DNA from: Ferruginibacter sp.
Lineage (GTDB): Bacteria > Bacteroidota > Bacteroidia > Chitinophagales > Chitinophagaceae
Reading direction: 5' to 3'
Assembly (NCBI GenBank): GCA_030831945.1
Contig: JAURKC010000030.1
Span: forward strand, 62,001 to 126,000
DNA length: 64,000 bases
The notes under the pieces were generated by a model that was not told where the DNA came from, did no database searches, and worked only from the letters and a program-made list of their open reading frames with translations. The translations under genes were made by a program, and so were the position numbers. This document shows, piece after piece, positions 54,826-64,000 of this stretch; position 1 is the first letter of the stretch, and the number at the start of each line of letters is the position of its first letter.

Positions 54826-56304
54826 ATGAGCAAAGAGATTACAAGCATGCAGGAAGATTATTCCCAATGGTACAATGACCTAGTAATTAAAGCTGGGTTG
54901 GCAGATTATAGTGCTGTAAGGGGATGTATGGTAATTAAACCTTACGGTTATGCTATTTGGGAGAATATGCAGAAGCAATTGGATAGTATGTTTAAGGAAA
55001 CGGGACATCAAAATGCCTATTTCCCTTTATTTGTGCCGAAGAGTCTATTTGAAGCTGAAGAAACCAATGCAGAAGGTTTTGCAAAAGAATGTGCTATTGT
55101 AACCCATTATCGTTTAAAAGGTGATCCAGATAATAAAGGTAAATTAATAGTGGATCCAGAAGCGAAATTAGAAGAAGAATTGATCGTTCGTCCTACGAGT
55201 GAAGCGATTATATGGAATACCTACAAAGGCTGGATACAATCTTATCGTGATTTACCCTTGTTAATTAATCAATGGGCCAATGTGGTTAGATGGGAGATGA
55301 GAACTAGGTTATTTTTACGTACTACCGAATTTTTATGGCAGGAAGGCCATACAGCTCATGCTACAGAACAAGAAGCAGTTGCAGAAACTGTTCAAATGTT
55401 AAATGTGTATGCTGATTTTGCAGAAAATCATATGGCTTTACCAGTGATTAAAGGGGTGAAATCTGCTAATGAACGTTTTGCTGGGGCCGTTGATACTTAT
55501 TGTATTGAAGCTTTGATGCAGGATGGAAAAGCCTTACAGGCAGGAACCTCTCATTTTCTTGGACAAAATTTTGCTAAAGCATTTGATGTAAAGTTTACTG
55601 ACAAAGAAAATAAATTAGATTATGTATGGGCAACCAGTTGGGGAGTAAGTACTCGATTGATAGGTGCTTTAGTAATGGCTCATAGTGATGATCAAGGACT
55701 AGTGCTACCTCCTAAATTAGCGCCCATACAAGTAGTGATAGTTCCAATTTTTAAAGGCGATGATCAAAAGCAATTGATAGATGAAAAAGTAAAAGTATTG
55801 ATGCAACAATTGAAAGCTGCTGGTGTATCTGTGAAGTATGATGATAACGACAATAATCGTCCAGGATGGAAATTTGCTGAATATGAAATGAAGGGAATAC
55901 CTGTGCGTATCGCTATAGGAGCTAGAGATCTTGCTAATAATGTGGTAGAAGTTGCTCGTAGAGATACAAAAGAAAAAATGAGTTTTAGTATGGATGGATT
56001 GAGTGATCGAATTATTGCCTTGTTGGATGAAATTCAGGTAGCGATTTTTAATAAGGCTAAAACTTTTAGAGATGACCGAATTACTCCTGCTGAAACTTGG
56101 GAGCAATTTTTAAAATTGTTGGATGAAAAACCAGGTTTTATTTCAGCCCATTGGGATGGAACGAGTGAAACTGAAGATAAGATTAAGGAGCTTGCTAAAG
56201 CGACGATACGTTGTATTCCATTGAATAATCAATTAGAAAATGGAAAGTGTATTTTGACAGGAAAAGAAAGTACTCAGCGCGTTTTGTTTGCAAGGGCTTA
56301 CTAA
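54826..56304 (+). CDS. proS: Prolyl-tRNA synthetase (archaeal/eukaryote-like type)
   Basis: The 492-residue product has the class II motifs: motif 2 in [22 protein letters not shown] (about 164-185) and [16 protein letters not shown] (about 124-139), and a motif 3-like [24 protein letters not shown] (about 275-298). The short form, without the editing insertion of the bacterial type, and the C-terminal zinc-like tail mark the archaeal/eukaryote-like ProRS. It charges tRNA-Pro. It is 30 bp from truB on the same strand and probably co-transcribed. Confidence 0.96.
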   Translation: MSKEITSMQEDYSQWYNDLVIKAGLADYSAVRGCMVIKPYGYAIWENMQKQLDSMFKETGHQNAYFPLFVPKSLFEAEETNAEGFAKECAIVTHYRLKGDPDNKGKLIVDPEAKLEEELIVRPTSEAIIWNTYKGWIQSYRDLPLLINQWANVVRWEMRTRLFLRTTEFLWQEGHTAHATEQEAVAETVQMLNVYADFAENHMALPVIKGVKSANERFAGAVDTYCIEALMQDGKALQAGTSHFLGQNFAKAFDVKFTDKENKLDYVWATSWGVSTRLIGALVMAHSDDQGLVLPPKLAPIQVVIVPIFKGDDQKQLIDEKVKVLMQQLKAAGVSVKYDDNDNNRPGWKFAEYEMKGIPVRIAIGARDLANNVVEVARRDTKEKMSFSMDGLSDRIIALLDEIQVAIFNKAKTFRDDRITPAETWEQFLKLLDEKPGFISAHWDGTSETEDKIKELAKATIRCIPLNNQLENGKCILTGKESTQRVLFARAY

Positions 56305-56334
56305 TTTTTGATTTCATTTTTCTAAATATACACT

Positions 56335-57108
56335 GTGGCTAGAAAACAAACCTACCGGTCTAAATATATCAGTCAGCAGGTTGATGCAGGAAATACGCCT
56401 GAAACTTATGTTCGAAAAGAAAGGATTCCCTTGGATCCTGCTATTCAATTGCCTTATGTAGAAGGAAAGGCTTTGTTGATCGATAAGCCCTTGCATTGGA
56501 CATCTTTTGATATGGTTCGCAAAATGCGCAACCTATTGCAGATAAAAAAAATTGGACATGCTGGAACGTTGGATCCATTAGCAACTGGTTTGTTGATTGT
56601 ATGCACTGGTAAATTCACTAAAAAGATTAATGAATACATGGCGCAGGAAAAAGAATACACTGGCCATATTACCTTGGGAGCAGTTACACCTACTTATGAT
56701 TTAGAAAGTGAGCCTGAGCAAATAAAAGATTATGCTTATCTCACACCAGAATTAATTCATGCTGCTACTATTCCATTTACAGGGATTATTGATCAATTTC
56801 CACCAATATATTCAGCCATTAAAAAAGAAGGCGTTGCATTATATGAACTAGCAAGAAGAGGGGTAGAGGTTGAGTTAGCGGCAAGAAAAATAAATATCTA
56901 TCATTTTGAAATTACTAATATTTCATTACCCGTACTTACGTTTAAAGTAGTTTGTTCCACTGGAACGTACATTCGAAGTTTGGCCAATGATTTTGGCGCC
57001 GCATTAGGTTGTGGTGGCTATTTGAGTAGCCTCAGAAGGACGCGGATAGGAGCTTTTGAAGTGTCAGCAGCTTTTTCTATAGAAGAGTTTGAAAGCAATC
57101 TGAAATAA
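56335..57108 (+). CDS. truB: tRNA pseudouridine-55 synthase
   Basis: The 257-residue product has the TruB core KIGHAGTLDPLATGLLIVC with the catalytic Asp (about 75-93), the loop YTGHITLGAVTPTYDLESEP (about 105-124), FPPIYSAIKKEGVALYELARRG (about 158-180) and the late VVCSTGTYIRSLANDFG (about 210-227). It makes pseudouridine 55 in the T arm of tRNAs. The start is GTG at 56335, since no ATG lies in frame before residue 60. Its stop codon is 3 bp before copy B of the structured repeat. Confidence 0.94.
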   Translation: MARKQTYRSKYISQQVDAGNTPETYVRKERIPLDPAIQLPYVEGKALLIDKPLHWTSFDMVRKMRNLLQIKKIGHAGTLDPLATGLLIVCTGKFTKKINEYMAQEKEYTGHITLGAVTPTYDLESEPEQIKDYAYLTPELIHAATIPFTGIIDQFPPIYSAIKKEGVALYELARRGVEVELAARKINIYHFEITNISLPVLTFKVVCSTGTYIRSLANDFGAALGCGGYLSSLRRTRIGAFEVSAAFSIEEFESNLK

Positions 57109-57111
57109 AAT

Positions 57112-57314
57112 TGCTTTTACTTTTTTGCCTTGATGCAAAAAAGTAACAAAAAAAATCAAGCCTGCGAATAAAAAGGCTGAAATTTAAAATGTCAGCCTAA
57201 AATCAAGGAACTCGCCGGTAGAGTATAATACTTAAAAGGGCGTGCCAGCTCAGACAGCCTTGATTTTTTAACGGCTGACATTTTAAATTTCTAGCACTTT
57301 TTATTCGAGGGCAT
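57112..57314. repeat. Structured interspersed repeat, copy B
   Basis: This aligns gap-free with 28732-28934 (15 differences in 203 bp). The left hairpin is identical (57117-57146). The long hairpin is 57165-57307. In its 19-bp stem, three pairs differ from copy A and all remain paired: G-C to A-T, T-A to A-T, A-T to G-C (compare 28806/28904, 28809/28901, 28811/28899). The apical part is AGTAT/ATACT instead of AGTA/TACT. The right end seen in copy A (about 55 bp) is missing here and instead is found in the next feature. It starts 3 bp after truB and lies between convergent genes. Confidence 0.85.
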
Positions 57315-57346
57315 TACTAAATGAGCATCGACTTTCTATTAAGGCC

Positions 57347-57490
57347 AAAGTAAAACACAGCGTTACTTTAAAGGACGTGATTTTTTGACGGCTAATCATT
57401 CAAATTTCTAGCAATTTTATTCGAGTTTGTTCAAACAACCATTAGGTCATATTCCCTAGGCAGACTTTTTGAGGGGTAATTAATTTGTCT
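57347..57490. repeat. Degenerate partial copy C of the structured repeat
   Basis: Bases 57377-57425 match the 3' arm of the long hairpin of copy A (GATTTTTT, GACGGCTAATCATTCAAATTTCTAGCA, TTTTATTCGAG), and 57426-57490 match the right flank of copy A (28929-28990) block by block with equal block lengths (AAACAAC, ATTCC, ACTTTTTGAGG shared). The 5' half of the element is missing. A local hairpin AAAGTAA/TTACTTT lies at 57347-57369, where the apical AGTA/TACT stem is expected. So the element is present as a full, a mostly full and a decayed copy in this window. Confidence 0.75.
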
Positions 57491-57534
57491 TAAAGAATTT
57501 TTAATTTAAAATTGATTATTCAAATTTATATAAA

Positions 57535-59955
57535 TCAAAAAGGGTAACTCAATCCAATAGTGAAGTTGAAATTTTCATATCTCCATAATTGATTACTGTA
57601 GGCATAAACACCAGGGGAGATTTCAACTTGCTCACCTTTATTTAACAATCTACCTAAGGTGATATTGGGTATTTGCCAGCCATCGTTTTTAAGGATATCA
57701 GGTCTTTTGAATCGGAAGCCAAGATCAAATCGAATTAGGAAATAATTAAAATCAAAACGAAAACCTGTTCCTGCGGTTACCCCTAACTGTTGGTAGAGTC
57801 TACTGAAATTAAATTGCAAACTATCTGGCCCACCGCCTACTCGAGTATTTTTAAAATTCCATACATTTCCTGCATCTACAAAAAAGGCTCCTTTTAATGT
57901 TAATGAGTTAGGAATAATAGGGACAATGTCATACCGGTATTCGCCATTCATTTCTAAGCGAACATCTCCTGTACGGTCATTTAAAGAAAGTGAATTATAA
58001 GCAGCCAATGGCTTTGCACCAGGTCCAATTCCTCTTACAGGCCAACCTCTCATACTGTTTGCCCCTCCAGAAAAGTATTGTTTGAAAAATGGAAGTGAGG
58101 TCTCCGATTCACCTATTGGAATTCCCACACCAGCAAAAGCTCTAAATGTTGTTGAGGATTTTTGATTGTCTACAATGAAAGTATACTCTACATCGGTTTT
58201 AATAAATTGCCGAAGTTCTTTTTTAAATAAACCGATTCTACCAAATACTAATCCAGACTCTTCAATATTCCATCTAAAAATTCTTTGATGGTTTAATTTT
58301 TTGGGATTAATATAAGTAGAAGAATAGCTGTAATTCAGTAGTCCCATTACCAAGGCGGTGTTGAAAGAATAACGTAGGTAAGGGTTTTGGGCCACTGTTT
58401 TTTTGAAACTATCCGATTGATTGTATAAATAAGAATATTCAATATTGATTAGTTTAAATAAATTTTTTCTATTGGGATGTGAAATGGTGACAAATTCATT
58501 TCCAAAAGCTGAACTAAAAGATAATTGATTAAACAAGTCAATACGATTTGAATAAGAAGGAACAACATTTATGAATGTTTGTTGAGAGATGAATTTTTTA
58601 TTCGGAAAAAGTAAGTTGATTGGGCCGAGTAATCTTGGCAAAGAAATCGTATTGGTGTAACTCAATTCATTTGAATTGAGTTTTCTATTGGAGCCTTGCT
58701 GACCATTTAAGTTAAGTTCAATTCCAGCACGAATGGCATGCGTCATTTTTGTTCCGCTTTTTCCAACATTTCTATTTTGTAAAGATACATTGGTAGATAA
58801 TCCTAATAGATTACCTGCATTGGCAATACTAGCACTATTGGTATTACTATTGGCAGAATAACTTGCTTCTACATTGGCTTCAAATCCATATTTTTTTGCA
58901 GGTAATAATTGTACAATCATATTTATTTTTCCTGAAGTATCTTTTCTCGGTTCTATTTGAATAGTAGTGTTTTGCCAAACACCTGATTTGGAGAAGTTGT
59001 TGATGGTTTTATTATAATTTTCTTGACTATACACTTCACCCGAATGGAGGCGCATGTTTCTTAGTAGTACATTATTATTCACTAATTTTTTATGATAACG
59101 AATTAAAAACCCTCCTTTCATATCCTCTTTGTACTCCGTCGGATTAGTTACATCTGCGGCAGTATAATCAGGATAAATAGTAATGGAGTCTATATAATAT
59201 TTTTTAAATCTAATAGAATCTGCGGTAGGGTTTAATATAAGGGCTAGTTTGATGGTAGGTTTATCCTTTTTTTGGTTTGCTTCTGCCAGCAATTGTAAAT
59301 TTTCAAAGGGGTCATTTGAAATATTGGTTAATGCTGCAATGCTAGTATCACCTCTTAATTTTAAATCATTTGAAGTAAATTGATAGTATCCATTGTTTCT
59401 ATACAGTTCTACGAGACGATTGATTTCAGAAAGAATCTCTACTCTTGAAATAGGCTGACCTTTTATTATTAATGATTCATTGCTATTTTCTATAGTTAGT
59501 TGCTGTAAGTCAGGTTTTTTGATTTGAAATTGCAGGGTATCAATGAGGGTTGGGTTTTTGGCTTCTACCTTGTATTTAACATATACGCGTTGCTGATTAC
59601 CCTTTAAAATAGTATCCGCTTTATAGCGAACGGTGGCGCTGTAATAACCTTGGTGTATCATAGCAGCTTTCATACTATTTGCCGAAAGGGTAGTATACTC
59701 GCTATCGTATGCCGGTGGACGATTTATAAAATGAAATGCGAAAAGAAAGTCCTTGATAGTTACTTTTGCACTATCATCGAGTTGGCCAAAAAGTTTCTGT
59801 TTTAATGAAATTCTTTGATCTTTGGTAAAATCACCACCGCTAATTTCAATGGAATTTTGATAAAGAAAAGCTTTATTTTTTTGATATTTACGGGGAAATG
59901 TACAGGCAGATAGTAGTAATGATAGGAAAAATAAATTCTTCAGACCTTTCAACAC
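57535..59955 (-). CDS. BamA/TamA-family outer-membrane protein, lipoprotein signal
   Basis: The 806-residue product starts with the hydrophobic signal VLKGLKNLFFLSLLLSAC (acylated Cys at 18) from a GTG at 59955. An ATG at 60036 would give a 27-residue extension that overlaps the divergent methyltransferase gene. POTRA-like beta-alpha segments cover about 30-350 (NSIEISGGDFTKDQRISLKQKLFG and others) and a C-terminal barrel about 400-806 ends in FTIGLSYPF. The barrel has the conserved QYFSGGANSMRGWPVRGIGPG loop (VRGF/VRGY type), as in BamA/TamA. It likely inserts or exports outer-membrane proteins. It stands next to a TrmH gene, a common Bacteroidota order. Confidence 0.87.
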   Translation of the reverse strand: MLKGLKNLFFLSLLLSACTFPRKYQKNKAFLYQNSIEISGGDFTKDQRISLKQKLFGQLDDSAKVTIKDFLFAFHFINRPPAYDSEYTTLSANSMKAAMIHQGYYSATVRYKADTILKGNQQRVYVKYKVEAKNPTLIDTLQFQIKKPDLQQLTIENSNESLIIKGQPISRVEILSEINRLVELYRNNGYYQFTSNDLKLRGDTSIAALTNISNDPFENLQLLAEANQKKDKPTIKLALILNPTADSIRFKKYYIDSITIYPDYTAADVTNPTEYKEDMKGGFLIRYHKKLVNNNVLLRNMRLHSGEVYSQENYNKTINNFSKSGVWQNTTIQIEPRKDTSGKINMIVQLLPAKKYGFEANVEASYSANSNTNSASIANAGNLLGLSTNVSLQNRNVGKSGTKMTHAIRAGIELNLNGQQGSNRKLNSNELSYTNTISLPRLLGPINLLFPNKKFISQQTFINVVPSYSNRIDLFNQLSFSSAFGNEFVTISHPNRKNLFKLINIEYSYLYNQSDSFKKTVAQNPYLRYSFNTALVMGLLNYSYSSTYINPKKLNHQRIFRWNIEESGLVFGRIGLFKKELRQFIKTDVEYTFIVDNQKSSTTFRAFAGVGIPIGESETSLPFFKQYFSGGANSMRGWPVRGIGPGAKPLAAYNSLSLNDRTGDVRLEMNGEYRYDIVPIIPNSLTLKGAFFVDAGNVWNFKNTRVGGGPDSLQFNFSRLYQQLGVTAGTGFRFDFNYFLIRFDLGFRFKRPDILKNDGWQIPNITLGRLLNKGEQVEISPGVYAYSNQLWRYENFNFTIGLSYPF

Positions 59956-60003
59956 TTTTATTTTAAGCAACACTATAAACAATATAAAATTTTTTAAAAT
60001 TGA

Positions 60004-60744
60004 ATGATTAGCAAAACGTATACCAAATATATTCAAAGTTTACACGAAAAGAAATTCAGGGATGTAGAAAATGCATTTATTGCCGAAGGTAGTAAAGTAG
60101 TGATGGACTTGCTAACTTCAGCTAAAATTGTTTGTGAACGCTTATTGGCAACCGCGGACTGGTTGAAGGAAAATGAGCAACAAATTAGAAAATATTCCAA
60201 TGTTCCGTTGGAAATTATTGAAGACTTCGAATTGGATAAAATTTCTGCACTCAGCACGCCTAATAAGGTCTTGGGTGTTTTTAAAAAAATAGTGGTGGGG
60301 CCTATCCAGCCTAAGGGTAAAATTACCCTCGTTTTAGATACTATTCAAGATCCTGGTAATCTTGGAACCATTATTCGTATTGCTGACTGGTTTGGAATTT
60401 CGGCAATTATTTGTTCTGAAAACTGTGCGGATCAATATAATCCTAAAGTCGTACAAAGTACTATGGGAAGTCTGGCGAGAGTAGAGGTTAAATATACCAA
60501 TTTGACAGATTGGTTGATAAAAAATCGTGATATTAAAATTTTTGCTACCGCCTTGAATGGAGCAGGTATTGATAGTATAAAAGGCTTAAAAGAAGCTATC
60601 ATTTTAATTGGAAATGAATCTAAGGGGTTAAGTGCAGAAGTCTTAGATTTAGCCAATGAAAAAATAACCATTCCTAAAGCAGGGGGCGCTGAATCACTTA
60701 ATGCAGCCGTTGCTACAGGCATTATTTTATCGCATGTGATTTAA
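60004..60744 (+). CDS. RNA 2'-O-methyltransferase (TrmH/SpoU family)
   Basis: The 246-residue product has the SPOUT signatures: NLGTIIRIADWFGI (motif 1, about 118-131), LIGNESKGLS (about 201-210) and the knotted ITIPKAGGAESLNAAVATGIILSHVI (motif 3, about 222-246). The N-terminal half is the L30e-like substrate-binding domain (HEKKFRDVENAFIAEGSKVV). It methylates a ribose in tRNA or rRNA; the exact target is not determinable. It is divergent from the BamA-like gene, with 48 bp between the chosen starts. Confidence 0.92.
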   Translation: MISKTYTKYIQSLHEKKFRDVENAFIAEGSKVVMDLLTSAKIVCERLLATADWLKENEQQIRKYSNVPLEIIEDFELDKISALSTPNKVLGVFKKIVVGPIQPKGKITLVLDTIQDPGNLGTIIRIADWFGISAIICSENCADQYNPKVVQSTMGSLARVEVKYTNLTDWLIKNRDIKIFATALNGAGIDSIKGLKEAIILIGNESKGLSAEVLDLANEKITIPKAGGAESLNAAVATGIILSHVI

Positions 60745-60800
60745 AATAATCTTTTCCTGCTTATTTATTAAGGAGTCCTACGGGAAATTCTAATACTTTA

Positions 60801-62030
60801 TTATCTGAATTGAATCGCCTTTATAGGTTTAATCTTTTTAACCAACATTGTTGGAATAATTAAAGTAGCAAAGCAGGTAACCAATGTAATTAGGTCTACT
60901 AATATAACTTGCCACCAAATTACTTGAGCATGTGCTGACCGCATGTAGTAAGCCTCTTCATCTAATTTTATCCATCCAGTTTTTTCTTGTAACCAACAGA
61001 TGGCAAGCCCAAAAATTGTTCCTACAATTATACCAGTAAAAGTGATTATTGTAGTGTTGTAAAGAAATATTTTTTGAATATCCCAGTCACTTGCACCAAT
61101 GGCTTTTAATATTCCTGTCATTTTTGTCCGTTCTAAAACTATAATCAGTAGACAGGTTATTAAATTCACAATGGCAACTATCATCATGATACCAATTAAA
61201 ATTAGTTTGATATCATTTTGAAGACCTAACCAATCGAATATATTGGGATAAATTGCTTGAATGGTTTTACTATTCCATCCTTGGGGAGTTTCATTTTTGA
61301 TAATTTTTGCAACTGAATCAGTCTGGGTATAATCTTTTAAAAAAATTTCGTATCCACCAATCTGATCTGAGTTCCAGTCGTTCATTCTTCTAATCAAGTT
61401 GATATCGCAAATACCAAACTGCTTGTCATATTCCTCGATGGAGGTTTTGAAAATTCCTGCAATTTTCAATTTTCTAGGTCGCCGAGTACCATCTTGTTGA
61501 ATAAAAAAGGAGAGTAGGGTGTCATTTAATTTAACATTCAATTGGTTGGCGATATAGGAAGAAATATTAATCTCTTTACTGTAACCACTATCAGAAAAAG
61601 AAACCCATTTACCTTGAATTAAAAAAGGGGTTAGCCTTGAGTAATCAAAAGTACTGTCAACCCCTTTTACTAAAATGCTTTCAATATCAGTACCATAAGT
61701 AAGTAATACCGATTTGGTAGCATAGCGTTCAATGGATTTCACCTCAGGTAATAGTCGAATGAATTTTTCTACGGTATCATTTTTTGCAATAGGATATTCC
61801 TCGGCAATACTTACTCTATTTTCAATATCCTGTTGTACATGAATATGGCCCCAGAAACTAAATACTTTATTGCTAATAACCTGCTGAAAGCCATTTACAA
61901 AACTGATCGTTACAATCATTACGGCCACACTAACGGAAGTAGCTCCAATTGCCAATCGAATGATGAATCGGGAAAAAGTATCTTGTCGGTTAAAGGCGAT
62001 TCTTTTTGCTATAAATGCTGAAAAATTCAA
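60801..62030 (-). CDS. FtsX-like ABC permease (LolC/LolE type)
   Basis: The 409-residue product has an N-terminal helix ([42 protein letters not shown], in about 20-62), a large periplasmic domain of about 210 residues and three C-terminal membrane helices (about 275-300, 320-345, 370-395). The [28 protein letters not shown] segment is the cytoplasmic coupling helix typical of LolC/E and MacB-type permeases. It likely helps release lipoproteins from the inner membrane or acts as a macrolide-type exporter. The ATPase partner is not adjacent; FtsE at 1-375 is far away. It is divergent from the DUF5103 gene. Confidence 0.87.
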   Translation of the reverse strand: MNFSAFIAKRIAFNRQDTFSRFIIRLAIGATSVSVAVMIVTISFVNGFQQVISNKVFSFWGHIHVQQDIENRVSIAEEYPIAKNDTVEKFIRLLPEVKSIERYATKSVLLTYGTDIESILVKGVDSTFDYSRLTPFLIQGKWVSFSDSGYSKEINISSYIANQLNVKLNDTLLSFFIQQDGTRRPRKLKIAGIFKTSIEEYDKQFGICDINLIRRMNDWNSDQIGGYEIFLKDYTQTDSVAKIIKNETPQGWNSKTIQAIYPNIFDWLGLQNDIKLILIGIMMIVAIVNLITCLLIIVLERTKMTGILKAIGASDWDIQKIFLYNTTIITFTGIIVGTIFGLAICWLQEKTGWIKLDEEAYYMRSAHAQVIWWQVILVDLITLVTCFATLIIPTMLVKKIKPIKAIQFR

Positions 62031-62076
62031 TCGGCATAATTTTAGTATCTTTCAAAAGTAAATATTTTCAACGCTA

Positions 62077-63366
62077 ATGTATCTTTTTAAATTAATCTGT
62101 TTTTCAACGATTTTATTATTTTCGGTCAATTCTTTGACTGCTCAGCTAAATCCAGAGGGTATTTTCAAATCCAATATTAAGGCAGTTCGCTTTCATATTT
62201 ATGGAGATCAATTGACTTTGCCAGTTTATAAACTCAACAGTGGGGACCGTTTGGAGCTACATTTTGATGATATAGAGGCTAATGTAAAAAATTATTATTA
62301 CACCTATCAAATGTGTGATTATAATTGGAAGCCATTGTTAATTAGCCCCTTTGACTATATTAAAGGTTTTACCCAACAGCGAATTTCCACCTATCGTTTT
62401 TCTTCTATTGCTTTTACTCGTTATACTCATTATCAAGTGATTCTTCCAGAGGCCAATACGCTTCCTACTAAAAGTGGAAATTACTTGTTAAAAGTTTTTC
62501 TAGATGGGGATACTTCGAAACTGGTTCTTTCAAGGAAGTTATTAGTTTTAGATACTAAGTCTTCAGTAATGGCTCAATTTGTCCAACCATTTACCCCTCA
62601 ACTTTTTAATACGCATCAAAGAATTAAGTTCTCAGTAAATCTAGAAGGGTTAAATGCATTTGATGCTAATCAACAGATAAAAGTGGTGATCCTTCAAAAT
62701 AATCGTTGGGATAATGCCCAGGGAAATGTCCGTCCAACTTTTATTAGGGGCAATACACTGGAATATAATAATGAGAATGAGTATAGTTTTGCTGGGGGTA
62801 AGGAATGGCGATGGCTTGATTTAAGAAGTTTTAGTTTACAGAGTGAAAGGGTAGAGCGGGCTGAATATTCTAAAACTGCTACCAAGATTTTTGTAAAACC
62901 AGACATAGATCGCAGCAATCAGCAATATGTTTACTTCCGAGATTTTAATGGGTTTTATCAGGTGACTACTTATGAGTCAATAAATCCTTATTGGCAAGGA
63001 GATTTTGCAACCGTCCAATTTAGATACCGAACGCCTAATGGCTTACCCTATTCAGATAAAGATTTGTATTTGATTGGTCAGCTAACCGATTATCAATTCA
63101 ATCAGCAAACTAAACTTCAGTTTAACGCTGAAACTGGCCTGTATGAAGGAAGTCAATTTCTAAAGCAGGGATATTACAGTTACGGCTACCTAATGGTGGA
63201 TAAAAATAACCCATCTAAAAAAGTTGAAATCGATGGTAACTATTGGGAAACTGAAAATACGTACACTATCTTAATTTATTATAAATCTTTCATTGATCAA
63301 GCGGATCAACTAATTGGAATTGGAAAAATAGCCACCAGGACAGATAGGCCAGGAATAAATTTTTAG
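62077..63366 (+). CDS. DUF5103 protein (type IX secretion plug-like)
   Basis: The 429-residue product has a signal peptide (LFKLICFSTILLFSVNSLTA) followed by an N-terminal beta domain (about 22-160, LPVYKLNSGDRLELHFDDIE) and a long beta-rich part ending in ADQLIGIGKIATRTDRPGINF. This matches the DUF5103 / type IX secretion system plug family of Bacteroidota, where the protein seals the SprA channel from the periplasm. It may be such a plug or an exported protein of the same fold. It is divergent from the permease gene, with 46 bp between. No other type IX gene is in the window. Confidence 0.82.
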   Translation: MYLFKLICFSTILLFSVNSLTAQLNPEGIFKSNIKAVRFHIYGDQLTLPVYKLNSGDRLELHFDDIEANVKNYYYTYQMCDYNWKPLLISPFDYIKGFTQQRISTYRFSSIAFTRYTHYQVILPEANTLPTKSGNYLLKVFLDGDTSKLVLSRKLLVLDTKSSVMAQFVQPFTPQLFNTHQRIKFSVNLEGLNAFDANQQIKVVILQNNRWDNAQGNVRPTFIRGNTLEYNNENEYSFAGGKEWRWLDLRSFSLQSERVERAEYSKTATKIFVKPDIDRSNQQYVYFRDFNGFYQVTTYESINPYWQGDFATVQFRYRTPNGLPYSDKDLYLIGQLTDYQFNQQTKLQFNAETGLYEGSQFLKQGYYSYGYLMVDKNNPSKKVEIDGNYWETENTYTILIYYKSFIDQADQLIGIGKIATRTDRPGINF

Positions 63367-63449
63367 CTGCAAATAGCGGCCGGTAGGCTGAAGTAACAGA
63401 GTGTTACGAATGGAATGAATATTTATCAAAAAAATTAAACAGTCTGGCT

Positions 63450-63457
63450 TATATTTG
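63450..63457 (+). promoter_or_regulatory. Promoter -7 element of the SRP RNA gene (TATATTTG)
   Basis: This is a perfect TAnnTTTG match whose last base is 5 nt before the first base of the SRP RNA (63462). As the RNA's 5' end is fixed by its closing helix, this calibrates the distance from the -7 element to the transcription start at about 4-5 nt. Confidence 0.7.
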
Positions 63458-63461
63458 CCAC

Positions 63462-63561
63462 GGCAAGTCTTATACGACCAGCTCCTGTTGAACTCCCCCA
63501 GGACCGGAAGGTAGCAAGGGTAAATGGTTGAGCGGTGCGATGTAAGTAACTTGCCATTTTT
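63462..63561 (+). ncRNA. ffs: Signal recognition particle RNA, small bacterial type (4.5S-like)
   Basis: The 5' GGCAAGT (63462-63468) pairs with ACTTGCC (63549-63555) to close the molecule, and TTTTT follows (63557-63561) as terminator. The domain IV core with the GGAA tetraloop is visible as CAGGACC GGAA GGTAGCAAGGG (about 63499-63520). This core binds Ffh, and the complex targets membrane and exported proteins. The length of about 95 nt and the single-hairpin layout fit the small SRP RNA. Confidence 0.93.
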
Positions 63562-63626
63562 ATGTCCGCTATTTTTTGAATGGCTCTTTCAAATTTTCGT
63601 AATTTTTCTCCTTTCCTTAACTGGTT

Positions 63627-64000
63627 TTACCGTAGTCGCGTTTTTTTAACGCCTTCATTGGTGATAATTACTGGCTTTATTAATCCCTCTCTATCAAAAT
63701 ACATTCTGTCTATACAGGTAACTCTTGAATTAGCATTTGTTTCGCCCAAAGGTCTGCGATGGTAAACAATATACCACTTGTCTTTGGAGGGTATTTTGAT
63801 AACTGAGTGATGTCCTGCACCAGTTGCGATGGCTGGATTTTGTTTTAGTATTTTACCAATTCTTTTGAATGGGCCAAAAGGAGAATCTCCTATGGCATAG
63901 GCTACACTGTAATTAGGGCCGGTCCAACCACCTTCCGACCACATAAAATAGTATTTACCTTTTCTTACAAACATCATTGGACCTTCCTTGTATTGATCGG
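63627..64000 (-). CDS. Family 43 glycoside hydrolase, C-terminal part (truncated by window edge)
   Basis: The frame is open to base 64000 on the minus strand, so the N-terminal part lies outside the window. The visible 124 residues begin DQYKEGPMMFVRKGKYYFMWSEGG and continue with YSVAYAIGDSPFGPFKRIG and GAGHHSVIKI. This is the glycosidase family 43 five-bladed propeller pattern, including KEGP with the catalytic-acid Glu and the distal His. Such enzymes act on arabinan, xylan and similar polysaccharides. It is the only carbohydrate-degrading gene in the window. Confidence 0.85.
   Translation of the reverse strand, partial: DQYKEGPMMFVRKGKYYFMWSEGGWTGPNYSVAYAIGDSPFGPFKRIGKILKQNPAIATGAGHHSVIKIPSKDKWYIVYHRRPLGETNANSRVTCIDRMYFDREGLIKPVIITNEGVKKTRLR

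Overview
This 64-kb window is AT-rich chromosomal DNA from a member of the Bacteroidota, most likely of the Chitinophagaceae type. The sequence evidence is: TAnnTTTG-type -7 promoter elements in front of many genes, almost no Shine-Dalgarno sequences, a type IX secretion plug-like DUF5103 protein, FadL/OmpP1-type and BamA-type outer-membrane proteins, the miaB / sigma-54 activator / lptE / TPR / secG cluster, and several lipoproteins with Bacteroidota-style lipoboxes. I see no phage, plasmid, insertion sequence, CRISPR array, tRNA or rRNA. The content is mostly housekeeping.

Layout. 1-7.1 kb (+): end of ftsE, a small membrane protein, rpsO, pnp, prmA, plsY, an M48 protease lipoprotein and a YdeI-like protein. 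7.1-13.3 kb: two Fe-S electron-transfer genes on the minus strand (7666-8445 and 11939-13261) separated by three plus-strand genes (ATP-grasp enzyme, thioredoxin-fold protein, LysE-type exporter). 13.4-22.8 kb: phosphoribosyltransferase, phosphoglucomutase, pcm, queuosine-precursor transporter, a DUF2452 protein, a large helical protein and a cobalamin-binding-type radical SAM enzyme. 23.4-30.8 kb: prfB with its programmed frameshift, 1-pyrroline-5-carboxylate dehydrogenase, pyrR, pyrB, coaD, a NUDIX hydrolase, pyrE and a metal-binding HMA protein. From 30.8 to 49 kb every gene is on the minus strand: LEA-like lipoprotein, membrane pyrophosphatase, lpd, YihY, mltG, secG, a TPR protein, lptE, a sigma-54 activator, miaB, crcB, phoH, an OmpA-family protein and lon. 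49-64 kb is mixed: cca, a pRiA4b ORF-3-like protein, miaA, a FadL-type porin, proS, truB, BamA-like protein, a TrmH-type methyltransferase, a LolC/E-type permease, DUF5103 protein, the SRP RNA gene, and the end of a family 43 glycosidase.

How the genes fit together. Translation and tRNA maturation are strongly represented (rpsO, prmA, prfB, proS, cca, miaA, miaB, truB, trmH-like, SRP RNA, queuosine-precursor uptake). Envelope assembly is the second theme (lptE, secG, mltG, BamA-like, LolC/E-like, OmpA, plsY). Pyrimidine synthesis and salvage (pyrR, pyrB, pyrE) is clustered.

The most interesting feature is an intergenic repeat, present as two nearly full copies (28732-28934 and 57112-57314, 203 bp without indels, 15 substitutions) plus a degenerate third partial copy (57377-57490). 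It can fold into a small left hairpin and a 143-nt long hairpin. Three base pairs of the long hairpin differ between the copies and all three are compensated. Both sites lie between convergent gene ends. A second theme is a set of promoters whose -7 element ends only 4-7 nt before the start codon. The SRP RNA gene in the same window calibrates the spacing and suggests that these mRNAs are leaderless.
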